From Hymenobacter caeli (GTDB taxonomy: Bacteria; Bacteroidota; Bacteroidia; Cytophagales; Hymenobacteraceae): a stretch of 64,000 bases of DNA. The stretch is taken from positions 1 through 64,000 of the forward strand of contig NZ_JABSNP010000010.1 in assembly GCF_013294115.1 (NCBI RefSeq). Reading direction: 5' to 3'. A program made the translations under genes and the position numbers. The notes beneath the pieces were generated by a model that saw only the letters and a list, made by a program, of their open reading frames with translations, did no database searches and was not told the DNA's origin. Of this stretch, positions 19,609-29,091 are shown piece by piece. Each line of letters opens with the position of its first letter. Positions within the stretch are counted from its first letter, which is position 1.

Positions 19609-21012
19609 ATGCGTCAATTCCATTCTCTTTTCACCCCCGCCGCCGCGCTCCTGCTGGCCACCGGGGCCCTGCTCTCCTCGTGCGAGAACCTGATTTACGT
19701 GGCCGCGCCCGTGAGCACGGTGGGCCAGGCCTTCAGCGGCGACACGCTGCGCAGCCCCATCAAGGGCACCATCGCGGGCCGGGCTAACCCGTACTACATG
19801 ATTGGCGACGTGACCGTGAACGACGGCGACACGCTGCTGATTCAGGCCGGGGTGAAGATTCTGGTGATTGGCAAGCCCAAGTCCACCGCCACCTTTGGGC
19901 AGGCCACCAACAACCCCGGCTTCGTGGTGAACGGCGTGCTGCTGAGCCTGGGCACCAAGGCCGCGCCGGTGGTGATGACCATCAACGACAACCTCAAGGG
20001 CGACCCCGCAGCCGTGGTGAGCGCCGCCACCGACCCCGCGTTCAAGGGCTACTGGGGCGGCATCAACGCCGACGGGGCCTCGCTGCTGGTGCTGCGCTGG
20101 ACGGACATCGGCTACATCGGGGGGCCCTACGGGGCCAACGCGCCCACCGGCTACGCGGCCGGCGACCCCAAGTACGGCGTGTCGATGCTGGCCAAGAAAG
20201 CCAACGCCCGCCTGGTGATGGAGGACTGCTACCTGCACGGCTCCGTGGACGACTTCATGCGCCTGCAAAGCTGCAAGTTCAGCCTGATGCGCAACCGCTT
20301 CGAGAAAACCGGCAAGGCCGGCGGCGAGGGCGTGAACGTGAAGGCCGGCTGCCTCGGCGACATCGCCTACAACACCTTCGTGGGCGGGGCCACCAACGGC
20401 TCGAAGGTGGCCTCGGTGGCCGCCGCGCCCGTGCAGGCCAACGTGAACACCTACAACAACACCTACCTCAACTGCGGCTACCGCCAGACCAAGGCCGGCC
20501 GCGGCGGCTCCATCAACTACGAGGTGCAGGCCGCCGGCCTGGTGTACAACAACCTGATTGCCAACTGCCGCTTCGGCCTGCGCATGCGCTCCGACGACCA
20601 GCCCGACCTCAGTAAAATCAAGTACAACAACCAGTACTACTACGGGGCCACCAGCTACCAGGTGGCCGAGTTCAACGCCGCCACGGCTGGCTCCGTCACG
20701 GCCAACCAGCCCAACGATACCCGCGGCACCGCCGGCACCAACGACCCCAAGTTCCAAGCGGCCGACCTGACCACGGCCGCCGGCACCACGGCGGCCCCCA
20801 GCACCACCATCCAGTGGACGAATTTCCTGAAGGGCGGCGGCAGCCTGCGCCTGCAAGCCGGCTCGCCGGCCCTCGGCAAGGGCTTCACCACGTTCTCGCC
20901 CGTCAACGCCGTGGGCGACTTGCGCGTCGGGGGCCTGTTCACGCCCACCGTTACGCCGCCCGGCTCCGACGCCGGGGCCTACCAGGCCGACGGCACCGGC
21001 AACCAGCAGTAA
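19609..21012 (+). CDS. lipoprotein with right-handed beta-helix character
   Basis: A 467-residue exported protein. A lipobox-like LLSSCEN places the lipidated cysteine at C25. The mature part has repeated short strands and Asn/Gly turns (VNVKAGCLGDIAYNTFVGG, VNTYNNTYLNCGY, VYNNLIANCRFGLRMRSDD) typical of parallel beta-helix proteins such as pectate-lyase-like folds. The C-terminal section (LRLQAGSPALGKG, DAGAYQ) is common in bacterial choice-of-anchor/beta-helix surface proteins. It sits between the TonB receptor and the phytase, so a surface-capture role in the same uptake system is likely. No catalytic residues could be assigned. Confidence 0.75.
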   Translation: MRQFHSLFTPAAALLLATGALLSSCENLIYVAAPVSTVGQAFSGDTLRSPIKGTIAGRANPYYMIGDVTVNDGDTLLIQAGVKILVIGKPKSTATFGQATNNPGFVVNGVLLSLGTKAAPVVMTINDNLKGDPAAVVSAATDPAFKGYWGGINADGASLLVLRWTDIGYIGGPYGANAPTGYAAGDPKYGVSMLAKKANARLVMEDCYLHGSVDDFMRLQSCKFSLMRNRFEKTGKAGGEGVNVKAGCLGDIAYNTFVGGATNGSKVASVAAAPVQANVNTYNNTYLNCGYRQTKAGRGGSINYEVQAAGLVYNNLIANCRFGLRMRSDDQPDLSKIKYNNQYYYGATSYQVAEFNAATAGSVTANQPNDTRGTAGTNDPKFQAADLTTAAGTTAAPSTTIQWTNFLKGGGSLRLQAGSPALGKGFTTFSPVNAVGDLRVGGLFTPTVTPPGSDAGAYQADGTGNQQ

Positions 21013-21027
21013 GGAGCCCGTTTCGCC

Positions 21028-21088
21028 GTAAAACGGAGTGGCACTCCGTTGCTACCCCTGGCCGCAACGGAGTGCCACTCCGTTTTAC
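21028..21088. repeat. paired ACGGAGTGGCACTCCGT element (copy 2)
   Basis: Arms 21028-21050 and 21066-21088 are perfectly complementary over 23 bases with a 15-base loop. It lies between the beta-helix lipoprotein stop and the phytase ATG, 13 bases before the latter, and matches the element upstream of acs. Confidence 0.88.
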
Positions 21089-21101
21089 TACTATTTTTCC
21101 A

Positions 21102-22220
21102 ATGCCCGTTTCTGCTATTTTCCGCCGCCCGGCCCTGGCTGGCCTGCTCGCCGCCACGGCCCTGCTGGGCACCCAGTGCCACCAGTCGGTGTCGGGCGTG
21201 CTGGGCACGCCGGTTGGCGGCACCAACACGGGCCCCGGCGTGGTGCAGCCGGTGGTCGTGACCGACCCCGTGCGCTACGACACCGACGACCCCGCCATCT
21301 GGGTGAACCCCGCCGACCCGGCCAAAAGCCTGGTCATCGGCACCGACAAAGCCTCCGACGGGGGGCTGTACGTGTTCGATTTGCAAGGCAAGGAAGTGCC
21401 GGGCAAAACCGTGCACGGCCTCAAGCGCCCCAACAACGTGGACCTGGCCTACGGCCTGAAGCTGGGCGGCCGGCCCACCGACTTCGCCCTCGTGACGGAG
21501 CGCGAAACCGGCAAGCTGCGGGCTTTCCGCCTGCCCGACATGCAGCCCCTCGACCACGGCCAGCTCGACGTGTTCAGCGGCGAAGCCGCCGGCGACCGGC
21601 TGCCGATGGGCATCGCCATCTACACCCGGCCCGCCGACGGGGCCCAGTTCGCCGTGGTGGGCCGCAAAACGGGGCCCAAAGAAGGCTACCTCTGGCAGTA
21701 CCGGCTGGAGGACGACGGCACCGGCCAGCTCAAGTTCACGCCCGTGCGCAAGTTTGGCACCTTCAGCGGCAAGAAGGAAATCGAGTCCATCGCCGTCGAT
21801 AACGAGCTGGGCTTCATCTACTACTCCGACGAGGGCGTGGGGGTGCGCAAGTACTACGCCGACCCCGCCCGGGGCAACCAGGAGCTGGCCCTGTTCGCCA
21901 AAACCGGCTTCACCGAGGACCACGAGGGCATCTCCATCTACAAAACGGGCCCCCAAACCGGCTACATTCTGGTGTCGGACCAGGGGGCCAGCCAGTTCCG
22001 CTTCTTCCCCCGCCAGGGCACCGCGGCCAACCCCAACGCGTACCCCGAGTTGAAAACCGTGAAAGTAGCCGCCCACTTCAGCGACGGCTCCGACGTGACC
22101 AACGTGCCCCTGAACCAGCAGTTCCCCCACGGCCTGTTCGTGGCCATGTCCGACAACAAAACCTTCCACTACTACCGCTGGGAAGATATGCTGGGCAAGG
22201 ATTTGAAGGCCGTGCAATAG
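21102..22220 (+). CDS. beta-propeller phytase
   Basis: A 372-residue secreted enzyme, probably a lipoprotein (LLGTQCHQ, candidate Cys at residue 26). After a short linker, the phytase domain begins with RYDTDDPAIWVNP (about 56-68), the typical first blade of beta-propeller phytases. Further blades carry GGLYVFDLQGK, HGLKRPNNVDLAYG, GMAIYTRP-like and IAVDNELGFIYYSDE motifs, whose acidic residues bind calcium. It would release phosphate from calcium phytate in the periplasm or at the cell surface. The start at 21102 is preferred; reading further upstream would translate the inverted repeat. It is the last gene of the receptor-lipoprotein-phytase set. Confidence 0.88.
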   Translation: MPVSAIFRRPALAGLLAATALLGTQCHQSVSGVLGTPVGGTNTGPGVVQPVVVTDPVRYDTDDPAIWVNPADPAKSLVIGTDKASDGGLYVFDLQGKEVPGKTVHGLKRPNNVDLAYGLKLGGRPTDFALVTERETGKLRAFRLPDMQPLDHGQLDVFSGEAAGDRLPMGIAIYTRPADGAQFAVVGRKTGPKEGYLWQYRLEDDGTGQLKFTPVRKFGTFSGKKEIESIAVDNELGFIYYSDEGVGVRKYYADPARGNQELALFAKTGFTEDHEGISIYKTGPQTGYILVSDQGASQFRFFPRQGTAANPNAYPELKTVKVAAHFSDGSDVTNVPLNQQFPHGLFVAMSDNKTFHYYRWEDMLGKDLKAVQ

Positions 22221-22260
22221 TGGCCCCTGGGGCCTTAAACGTTGCGCCTAACGCAGGCCC

Positions 22261-22899
22261 CTACTTGCCCTTCTTCGCCACCGGTTTAGAGCCCCGTACC
22301 GGCCGCTTGGGCCGCTTCTTGCGGATGGCCGCCAGCCGGTCGCGCTCCACTTTGCGCTCGGCGCGGGCCAGCAGGCGCTGGGGCAGGCGGGCCATGAGGC
22401 GCTCGCGCACGTAGTGCGCCAGGCGGGCCAGGGGGATGCGGTTATTCGTGCGCAGCAGCTGGGCCACGTCGCGGCCCCGCAGCGTGCTTACGCCCGTCAG
22501 GCCCAGGGCCAGCAGGAATTGCTTCACTTCTTCGAGCAGGAGCAGGGCGGCGATGGGGGCCCGCGCCACGGTGGCGTTGTAGGCGGCGGCCCGGTGGGTG
22601 CGCAGGCCGTCTTCGGCGGCCACCAGCACGCCCACCCAGGGGGGCAGCAGCGGTAGTAGCTTGGGCAAGTGCTTCTCCGTCACCACGAACGTGACGAAAT
22701 CGTAGGCCCCGGCGTAGCAGCGCAGCTGGTTGGGCACCCGCTGCAAGGTGTCGCGGTCGCCCTTTAGCTCGTAGCCGTGCATGAAGTGCTCGGTGATGTG
22801 CACCACGTCGGCGCGGGTGCTGCCGGTGGGCAGCTCGTCCACGTGCACGCCGCCGGCCAGCAGGGGGTAGAGCAGGGCCCGGATGGCGGGGTCGTTCAC
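22261..22899 (-). CDS. sce7726 family protein
   Basis: A 212-residue protein. The N-terminal half has GSTRADVVHITEHFMHGYELKGDRDTLQRVPNQ spanning about residues 24-56, matching the sce7726 family pattern (ADIA...GFEIKSDRDTL), in which D and E-x-K suggest a restriction-endonuclease-like fold. The C-terminus is strongly basic (KKRPKRPVRGSKPVAKKGK), fitting nucleic-acid binding. It starts with a GTG whose last two bases belong to the TGA of the exonuclease gene (GTGA overlap), so the two are translationally coupled. A nuclease or nuclease-accessory role is inferred. Confidence 0.75.
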   Translation of the reverse strand: MNDPAIRALLYPLLAGGVHVDELPTGSTRADVVHITEHFMHGYELKGDRDTLQRVPNQLRCYAGAYDFVTFVVTEKHLPKLLPLLPPWVGVLVAAEDGLRTHRAAAYNATVARAPIAALLLLEEVKQFLLALGLTGVSTLRGRDVAQLLRTNNRIPLARLAHYVRERLMARLPQRLLARAERKVERDRLAAIRKKRPKRPVRGSKPVAKKGK

Positions 22900-24389
22900 G
22901 CGAACACCTTCACCTTCTCGCCCTTGTGCTTGGTGCGCAGGTACTGGCGGATAATCTGCTGGGTGTCCTTGTTGTCGGTGTAGGTCTTTATCACGTCCCG
23001 GAAGTCCCCGATTTTGCGGGCCGTGAAGGTGTCGTCCACGTAGGCGAAGCCCAGGTAGCGGCCGTGCTCCACCAATACCACGGTTTTTTCCAGCTCGGTG
23101 CGGCCCGCGCCAATCACCACGAACGACTGGTGCTCGTAGGTGATGCTGTCGATGGCCTCGTCCACGCGGGCGTTGTAGGCCTCGGGGGCCTCTTCGCCCA
23201 CGCAGGCTCCCAGGCAGCGGTGTACCTGGTAGTCGAAGCAGGCCCCCTGGGTTTTGTAGAGCCCGCACAGCTTCTGGCACAAATTAAACTTGGCCACCTT
23301 GTGGTACAGGAAGCCCTGGGCCTTGTACTGGTTGCCCAGCGCAATGATGGGAATCTCCGCGTTCCGCGCGTCGGCCTTGCCGTAGAGCAGCCGCTTGTAG
23401 CCCTGCTCGTCGGTGCGCAAATAAATGCCCGCCGGAAACACCGAGCGCCGCTGGGCCCGGTTGTAGGCCGGCTTGAGCTGCTTAATCAGGTGCGACTCGT
23501 AGAGCAGCGCCACCAGCTCCGAGCCCGTCAGCTCCCAGGTGATGTCGGCGATGGAGTTCTTGAAATCCAGGCTCTTGCGCGACTTCACATCGACGGCAAA
23601 GTGCTGCTGGATGCGCTTGTAGATGTTGATGCTCTTGCCCACGTAAATCACCTCGCCGGCCTCGTCGTGGAAGTAGTACACGCCCGTGGCCTGGGGTAGG
23701 CTGGCCACCAGCTGGGGCGAAACCAGCGGCGGCAGCAGCGCCGTGCGGATGGCCTCCTGCACGGCCGCCACCCGCCGGGGCGACGGCGCTTTCGTGCCGC
23801 CCGGGCCCTCGGGCCGGCGGCCGGCGGGGGCCAGCGCATCTACCTGGGCCAGCGTGTCGGCCGTGGGGGTCCCCGGGGCCCCGGCCTCGCTTTCCTGGGT
23901 GATGCCGAGCAGGCGGCCGAAGAGCAGGGCCGTTGCGTGGGCGTCGCCAGCGGCGCGGTGGCGGCCGTTGAGCGGGATGCCGATGTTCTGGCACAGCTTG
24001 CCCAGGCTGTAGCTGGGCTGGCCCGGAATGAGGCTGCGCGAGAGCCGCACCGTGCACAGCGTTTTGCGCGAGTAGTTGTAGCCCAGGTCGGCAAACTCCT
24101 TCTTCAGAAACGAGTAGTCGAACCGCACGTTGTGGGCCACGAACACGCAGCCTTCGGTGATTTCCACCACCCGGCGGGCCACCTCGTGGAACTTGGGCGC
24201 GTCGCGCACCATGTCGTTGGTGATGCCCGTGAGCTGGGTGATGAACGGCGGAATGCTGCGCCCGGGGTTGAGCAGCGTGGCGTACTCGTCCACGATTTTC
24301 TCGCCGTCGTGGATGTACACCGCAATTTCCGTGATGCGGTCCTGGGCCGGCTGGCCCCCCGTGGTTTCTAAATCGACAATGGCGTACAA
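22896..24389 (-). CDS. DEDDh exonuclease fused to GIY-YIG endonuclease
   Basis: A 497-residue protein if the TTG at 24389 is used, giving MYAIVDLETTGG as in homologues; an ATG at 24455 would add a hydrophobic stretch but overlaps a terminator hairpin. Residues 1 to about 165 are a DnaQ-like exonuclease (D6 and E8; VFAHNVRFDYSFL-like Exo II region; HRAAGDAHAT Exo III). Residues about 235-320 are a UvrC-type GIY-YIG domain (GVYYFHDEAGEVIYVGKS). The C-terminal part (about 330-497) has a Cys cluster (LCQKLCGLYKTQGACFDYQ) as in UvrC/Cho relatives. It probably acts in DNA repair and is coupled to the sce7726 gene. Confidence 0.85.
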   Translation of the reverse strand: MYAIVDLETTGGQPAQDRITEIAVYIHDGEKIVDEYATLLNPGRSIPPFITQLTGITNDMVRDAPKFHEVARRVVEITEGCVFVAHNVRFDYSFLKKEFADLGYNYSRKTLCTVRLSRSLIPGQPSYSLGKLCQNIGIPLNGRHRAAGDAHATALLFGRLLGITQESEAGAPGTPTADTLAQVDALAPAGRRPEGPGGTKAPSPRRVAAVQEAIRTALLPPLVSPQLVASLPQATGVYYFHDEAGEVIYVGKSINIYKRIQQHFAVDVKSRKSLDFKNSIADITWELTGSELVALLYESHLIKQLKPAYNRAQRRSVFPAGIYLRTDEQGYKRLLYGKADARNAEIPIIALGNQYKAQGFLYHKVAKFNLCQKLCGLYKTQGACFDYQVHRCLGACVGEEAPEAYNARVDEAIDSITYEHQSFVVIGAGRTELEKTVVLVEHGRYLGFAYVDDTFTARKIGDFRDVIKTYTDNKDTQQIIRQYLRTKHKGEKVKVFA

Positions 24390-24455
24390 GGCAACGAAAA
24401 ATAGGAGGAATAAGAACAGCGCTAACAAATTTAGTCGGCCGGAAGGTTGCAACAT

Positions 24456-24485
24456 AAAAAAAGCGGCCCGGGGGCCGCTTTTTTT
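24456..24485 (-). terminator. A/T-flanked GC hairpin, works in both directions
   Basis: Fourteen-base arms (24456-24469 and 24472-24485) carry a seven-base A-run and T-run, the textbook bidirectional form. It lies 60 bases after the stop of the PA2169-like gene (minus strand) and just upstream of the exonuclease gene. Confidence 0.85.
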
Positions 24486-24545
24486 AAAATTGGCAACAAG
24501 CCGTTGGGAACAAGAAAATTTGGCTTGTCCACCGGCTGTCCAAAC

Positions 24546-25019
24546 CTATTTGGCCTGGCCTTTCCACTGGGTCACCTGATTTTTGGCGCTCAGGATTTCG
24601 TCGTGCTGCTTTTGCAGCACCGTTTTGGCTTCGGTGGGCAGGTCGTTGCTCTGCAGCGCGGTTTCGTAGGCCTTGAGGGCCGCCGCATCGCCGGTTTCGC
24701 ACTCGCCCAGGATGGCGGCGTCGCTCTGGCCGGTCACGGCCGATTTGATGTTAATCCAGCCGCGGTGCACGGCGGCGGCGGCATCCGTCAGGGCCCCTTC
24801 CACGGTGGTTTCGTGGCCGGCGGGAATGCCAAACTGCTGGGCGTGCTGGCTCAAGGCCGAAGCGTATTGGGCTCGCTGCTCCGAGAGGCGGGCCAGCTGG
24901 GCTTTTAGCTCGGGGCTGGTCACGCCTTCGGCGGCTTCCTGGTAGCCCTTGGTGGAGGTTTCGTTGATGGTTACCAGGTCGTTGTAAGCCCGGGCGGTGT
25001 TGTCAGCAAGCGTTGCCAT
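24546..25019 (-). CDS. PA2169-type four-helix-bundle protein
   Basis: A 157-residue, almost entirely helical protein. NDLVTINETSTKGYQEAAEGV (about 13-33), LKAQLARLSEQRAQYASALSQ (about 38-58), the middle EGALTDAAAAVHRGWINIKSAV and C-terminal ALKAYETALQS match the ferritin-like PA2169/DUF2383 group. These proteins are often linked to stress or stationary phase; activity is unknown. No metal-binding ExxH pairs stand out. It is a single gene with its own terminator. Confidence 0.82.
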   Translation of the reverse strand: MATLADNTARAYNDLVTINETSTKGYQEAAEGVTSPELKAQLARLSEQRAQYASALSQHAQQFGIPAGHETTVEGALTDAAAAVHRGWINIKSAVTGQSDAAILGECETGDAAALKAYETALQSNDLPTEAKTVLQKQHDEILSAKNQVTQWKGQAK

Positions 25020-25115
25020 AGTGGTCAGTGAGTTAGATGTGAAGTGAGAAAAGGAAGGTAAACTACCTGCTTCCTTGTACGAAAAGCCCGGCGCGGGGTT
25101 GCGCCGGAACGGCCC

Positions 25116-26348
25116 CTAAACGGGTTTGATGCGCAGCCAGAGCCGTTTAAAGAAATTGTCCTTCGCCGGTACTTTGGCCGACTTCAGCTCCGTGCCGTCG
25201 CTGAGGTCGCCCAGCAAAAAGCCCCAGGGCTCCATGCTCCGGTTGGCGTCGAACACCACCTTGAGCACGGCCACCAGCGGAATGCTCAAAATCATGCCCG
25301 GCGTGCCCCACAGCTCGCCGCCCAGGATGAGGGCGATGATGGCCGCCATCGGGTTGATGCTCACCTTGGAGCCCGTAATCATGGGCGTAATGAAGTTGCC
25401 CTCCAAAAACTGCACGAACATAAACACGCCCACCACGCCCAGGGCCTTGGCCGGCGAGCCGGTGTCGACGAGCGTGACGAGCGCCGGGATGGCCGAGCCC
25501 ACCATGATGCCGATGTAGGGAATGATGGCCAGCACGGAGGCAAACACGGCAAAGAAAATGGCGAATTTGACGTCCAGCAGCAGCAAGCCGATGGAATTGA
25601 GCACCGACACAATCACAATCACCGTGAGCAGGCCTTGGATGTAGGCCTGCACCACCGTCTGGATGTCGTCCATGGTGTGCAGCACGCTGGTGCGCTTGTT
25701 GGGCGTCACGAAGCGGAACAGGAACTGCCGCATGTGGTCGCGGTAGTACAAGAAGCAAAAAATGTAGATGGGCACCAGCGTGGTCACGCTCAGGATGCCG
25801 GCCGTGGTGCTGAGCGTGGAGCCCAGGTAGCCGCCGGCCGACGACTTGAACGAGTCCATCGACTGGTCAATCAGCTGCTCTTTGCTCAGGGGCTGGTAGC
25901 CGAAGCGCTGGCTGGCCCACTGCTGGGCCTGGTCGAAGTACAGGATGGAGCGGGCCTCCAGCTTGGGCAGCTCGGTGCGCAGGCTCGCAATCTGCGCGCC
26001 GAAGCCGTAAAACATGGCCACCAGGGCCACCACCACGATGAGCAGCGTGACGACGATGGCCCAGACCCGCGGCAGCTTCCAGCGCTCGAGGCGGGCGGCC
26101 AGCGGCAGCAGCAGCACCGCCAGCAGCGCCGCGAACAGGATGGGCAGCAAAATGCTGTCGAGCGTGTGCAGCACGTACACCAGCAGCGTGAGGCCGATGA
26201 GCAGGAACGTGTATTGCACCACCGGCGACTGCTTGATGGGGGCCGGGGCCTGGTGCTGCAACGGCGAGGGGATGTTGCGCGGCGCGTTCAGGTTGTTGGG
26301 CGGCGGCAGCACCCGCGGCGGGGCGGTGGGGGTAGGGGAGGGGGGCAT
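25116..26348 (-). CDS. AI-2E family transporter
   Basis: A 410-residue inner-membrane protein with about eight helices. A proline-rich cytoplasmic N-terminus (1-50) precedes helices 2 and 3 (LVYVLHTLDSILLPILFAALLAV). The family signature lies in the later part: LNSIGLLLLDVKFAIFFAVFASVLAIIPYIGIMVGS (about 238-273) and the GxVxxQFLEGNFITPMITGSKVSINP motif (about 300-325). Despite the family name, many members export ions or are of unknown role, so no quorum-sensing function is claimed. It is read divergently from parE. Confidence 0.88.
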   Translation of the reverse strand: MPPSPTPTAPPRVLPPPNNLNAPRNIPSPLQHQAPAPIKQSPVVQYTFLLIGLTLLVYVLHTLDSILLPILFAALLAVLLLPLAARLERWKLPRVWAIVVTLLIVVVALVAMFYGFGAQIASLRTELPKLEARSILYFDQAQQWASQRFGYQPLSKEQLIDQSMDSFKSSAGGYLGSTLSTTAGILSVTTLVPIYIFCFLYYRDHMRQFLFRFVTPNKRTSVLHTMDDIQTVVQAYIQGLLTVIVIVSVLNSIGLLLLDVKFAIFFAVFASVLAIIPYIGIMVGSAIPALVTLVDTGSPAKALGVVGVFMFVQFLEGNFITPMITGSKVSINPMAAIIALILGGELWGTPGMILSIPLVAVLKVVFDANRSMEPWGFLLGDLSDGTELKSAKVPAKDNFFKRLWLRIKPV

Positions 26349-26520
26349 GGCGAAGAAGGTGAACCGGCGGGGCCCGGGCGAACCAAGTGCCGCCGGCCGG
26401 TGGTTACGAAATAGCTAACAGGGTTGGCGGCCGCCGGCTAAGCTGCCTGGCAGCGTGGCCGGCGGCCGGCCGCCGTTTTGTGCGTTATTTTACCCAGTAA
26501 TTGCCTCCTACGGATTTTTT

Positions 26521-28455
26521 ATGACGAGCGACGAACTTACCCCCGCGGCCCCCGCCCACGGCTACACCGAAGACAGCATCCGCTCGCTCGACTGGCGCGA
26601 GCACATCCGCCTGCGGCCCGGCATGTACATCGGCAAGCTCGGCGACGGCTCGGCCTACGACGACGGCATTTACGTGCTGGTGAAGGAGGTCATCGACAAC
26701 TGCATCGACGAGCACGTGATGGGCCACGGCCGCACCATCGACATCAAAATATCGGAGCAGCGCGTGCAGGTGCGCGACTACGGCCGCGGCATTCCGCTGG
26801 GCAAGGTGGTGGACGTGGTAAGCAAAATCAACACCGGCGGCAAGTACGACTCCAAGGTGTTCCAGAAGTCGGTGGGCCTCAACGGCGTGGGCACCAAGGC
26901 CGTGAACGCGCTGAGCGGCTACTTCCTGGTGCAGAGCGTGCGCGAAGGGCTCATGAAGTCGGCCGAGTTTGCCCGGGGCCAGCTCGTGCAGGACCCCAAG
27001 CCCCAGAAAACGCCGCAGCGCAACGGCACGCTGGTCACGTTTCAGCCCGACGACACCATTTTCAAGAACTACCGCTTCATCCCGGAGTACCTCGAAAACC
27101 AGATGTGGAACTACGTGTACCTCAACGCGGGCCTCATCATCAACTACAACGGCCAGAAGTACTTCTCCGAAAACGGCCTGCGCGACCTGCTCGGCCGCAA
27201 GGCCGACGTGGAGCACCTGCGCTACCCCATCATCCACCTCAAGGGCCCCGACATCGAGCTGGCCCTGAGCCACGGCAACGACTACGGCGAGGAGTACTAC
27301 TCCTTCGTGAACGGGCAGTACACCACCCAGGGCGGCACCCACCTGGCCGCCTTCCGCGAGGCGGTGGTGAAAACGGTGCAGGAGTTTTACGCCAAAGCGA
27401 ACAAGAACAAGAAGTACGACGCCTCCGACATCCGGGCCTCCATCATCGCGGCCGTGTCAGTGCGGGTGCAGGAGCCCGTGTTCGAGAGCCAGACCAAAAC
27501 CAAGCTCGGCAGCATCAACATGGGCGAGGACGGGCCCACGGTGCGCGGCTTCGTGCTCGACTTTGTGAAGGAGGAGCTGGACAACTTCCTGCACAAGAAC
27601 CCCGCCACCGCCGAAGCCCTCAAGAAGCGCATCGAGCAGAGCGAGCGGGAGCGCACGGACATGGCCGGCGTGAAAAAGCTGGCCAACCAGCGCGCCAAAA
27701 AGGCCAACCTGCACAATCGTAAACTTCGGGATTGCCGCCTGCACCTGGGCGAAACCAAGGAGGCCGAAAAGGAGCTGCTCACCACGCTCTTCATCACCGA
27801 GGGCGACTCGGCCTCGGGCAGCATCACCAAGAGCCGCAACGTGGAGCTGGAGGCCGTGTTCAGCCTGCGCGGCAAGCCGCTGAACTGCTACGGGCTGAAG
27901 AAGAAAATCGTGTACGAGAACGAGGAGTTCAACCTCTTGCAGCACGCCCTCAACATCGAGGAAGGCATGGACGGCCTGCGCTACAACCGGGTCGTCGTGG
28001 CCACCGACGCCGACGTGGACGGCATGCACATCCGGCTGCTGCTGCTCACCTTCTTTCTCCAGTTCTTCCCCGATTTGGTGCGTAACGGCCACGTGTTCAT
28101 CCTCGAAACGCCCCTGTTCCGCGTCCGCAACAAGAAGGAAACCATCTACTGCTACAACGAGGGCGAGAAGCAGGCCGCCATGCGCCGGCTGGGCAAGAAC
28201 CCCGAAATCACCCGCTTCAAGGGCCTGGGCGAGATTTCGCCCGACGAGTTCGGCAAGTTCATCGGCGACAACATCAAGCTCGAGCCCGTCATTTTGCAGT
28301 CCGACCGCAGCATCCAGCAGGTGCTCACCTACTACATGGGCAAGAACACGCCCGACCGCCAGCAGTTCATCATCGAAAACCTGCGCCTGGAAAAAGACCT
28401 CGTGACCAGCGACGCGCTGCCCGTGGCCGAAGTAGCCGAAGCCGACCTGGCCTAG
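26521..28455 (+). CDS. parE: DNA topoisomerase IV subunit B
   Basis: A 644-residue type IIA topoisomerase ATPase subunit starting at the ATG at 26521. The GHKL ATPase has [15 protein letters not shown] (catalytic Glu) and [10 protein letters not shown], and [14 protein letters not shown]; the transducer domain follows. The TOPRIM domain has the metal site [11 protein letters not shown] (about 424) and [14 protein letters not shown] (about 493). The overall length and sequence are those of the Bacteroidota ParE-like enzyme rather than GyrB. Its partner parC starts 1.4 kb further on the same strand; two opposite-strand genes lie between. It decatenates chromosomes with ParC. Confidence 0.92.
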   Translation: MTSDELTPAAPAHGYTEDSIRSLDWREHIRLRPGMYIGKLGDGSAYDDGIYVLVKEVIDNCIDEHVMGHGRTIDIKISEQRVQVRDYGRGIPLGKVVDVVSKINTGGKYDSKVFQKSVGLNGVGTKAVNALSGYFLVQSVREGLMKSAEFARGQLVQDPKPQKTPQRNGTLVTFQPDDTIFKNYRFIPEYLENQMWNYVYLNAGLIINYNGQKYFSENGLRDLLGRKADVEHLRYPIIHLKGPDIELALSHGNDYGEEYYSFVNGQYTTQGGTHLAAFREAVVKTVQEFYAKANKNKKYDASDIRASIIAAVSVRVQEPVFESQTKTKLGSINMGEDGPTVRGFVLDFVKEELDNFLHKNPATAEALKKRIEQSERERTDMAGVKKLANQRAKKANLHNRKLRDCRLHLGETKEAEKELLTTLFITEGDSASGSITKSRNVELEAVFSLRGKPLNCYGLKKKIVYENEEFNLLQHALNIEEGMDGLRYNRVVVATDADVDGMHIRLLLLTFFLQFFPDLVRNGHVFILETPLFRVRNKKETIYCYNEGEKQAAMRRLGKNPEITRFKGLGEISPDEFGKFIGDNIKLEPVILQSDRSIQQVLTYYMGKNTPDRQQFIIENLRLEKDLVTSDALPVAEVAEADLA

Positions 28456-28475
28456 GCGGCCCTGGTTTGGCCCCA

Positions 28476-28517
28476 GCAAAACGCCCCCGCCCGAATGTTC
28501 GGGCGGGGGCGTTTTGC
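28476..28517. terminator. perfect 20-base hairpin at a convergent junction
   Basis: Arms 28476-28495 and 28498-28517 pair exactly around a TG loop. A-run and T-run ends make it bidirectional: it follows parE and also lies just past the stop of the minus-strand globin gene. Confidence 0.88.
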
Positions 28518-28534
28518 GTTGAAAGCCGCCAGCC

Positions 28535-29035
28535 TTATTGGCCCACCACCTGGCTTTGCAGGCTGGTAATAATGGTCAGCAGCTCGGTCTTTTCCGGGTC
28601 CTTCACGCCGTTGTCGGTCAGGGCTTTGGTGAAGGCCACGCCGAACACGCCGAACTCCTGGGTGGTGATGGCCATGCCTTTGTGGGCGGCCGTCATGGTG
28701 AGGCCTTTGTACACGAGGGGGCCCCCGGTGGCCTGCCCAATCTGGTCAATCAGGTTGTCGCGCAGCAGCGTCACGCGCTGGGCGTTGCCCGACGTCAGGA
28801 GCGGGTTGAACGTGCGCTTAAGCGACGAGTTGGACGTCTGGCTCTCGGCGATGACGTTGGCCAGGAACGAGTCCACGACCTTGGACACGCCATCGACGTT
28901 GCCCAGGCGCGAATAAAGGGTGGCGGGGGCCGGGGCCGGAGCCGGGGCGGGGTCGCTGCTTTTGCTGCACGCCGTGGCCGCCAGCAGCAGCGCACCGGCC
29001 AACAGGCTCTTGCGGACGGGTAAAAAGATTTTCAT
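28535..29035 (-). CDS. group 1 truncated hemoglobin-like lipoprotein
   Basis: A 166-residue exported protein. A signal peptide ends in LLLAATACSKS with the lipidated Cys at 23; a proline/alanine linker (29-38) precedes a globin domain. The domain shows LYSRLGNVDGVSKVVDSFLANV (helix A/B), TGGPLVYKGLTM, and the proximal histidine in AAHKGMAITTQEF (about 118), as in TrHb1 proteins. The distal FF pair usual in the B-C region is missing, as RTFNP stands there. A membrane-anchored, envelope-facing truncated globin is uncommon; oxygen, NO or redox sensing/detoxification is inferred. It lies downstream of the HMA-like gene at 29092, 56 bases away. Confidence 0.8.
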   Translation of the reverse strand: MKIFLPVRKSLLAGALLLAATACSKSSDPAPAPAPAPATLYSRLGNVDGVSKVVDSFLANVIAESQTSNSSLKRTFNPLLTSGNAQRVTLLRDNLIDQIGQATGGPLVYKGLTMTAAHKGMAITTQEFGVFGVAFTKALTDNGVKDPEKTELLTIITSLQSQVVGQ

Positions 29036-29091
29036 GGGTAAAAATGGTTGGGGGATAAATTAAAAAAAGTGAGAAACAAGCAAAGCGGGCC

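Noticed and set aside
20814..21101. Upstream extension of the phytase reading frame
   Set aside because: It would overlap the beta-helix lipoprotein and translate the inverted repeat; the ATG at 21102 begins a good signal sequence.
25116..26348. Quorum-sensing exporter role for the AI-2E family gene
   Set aside because: The family name is historical; nothing nearby (no luxS or lsr genes) supports AI-2 transport.
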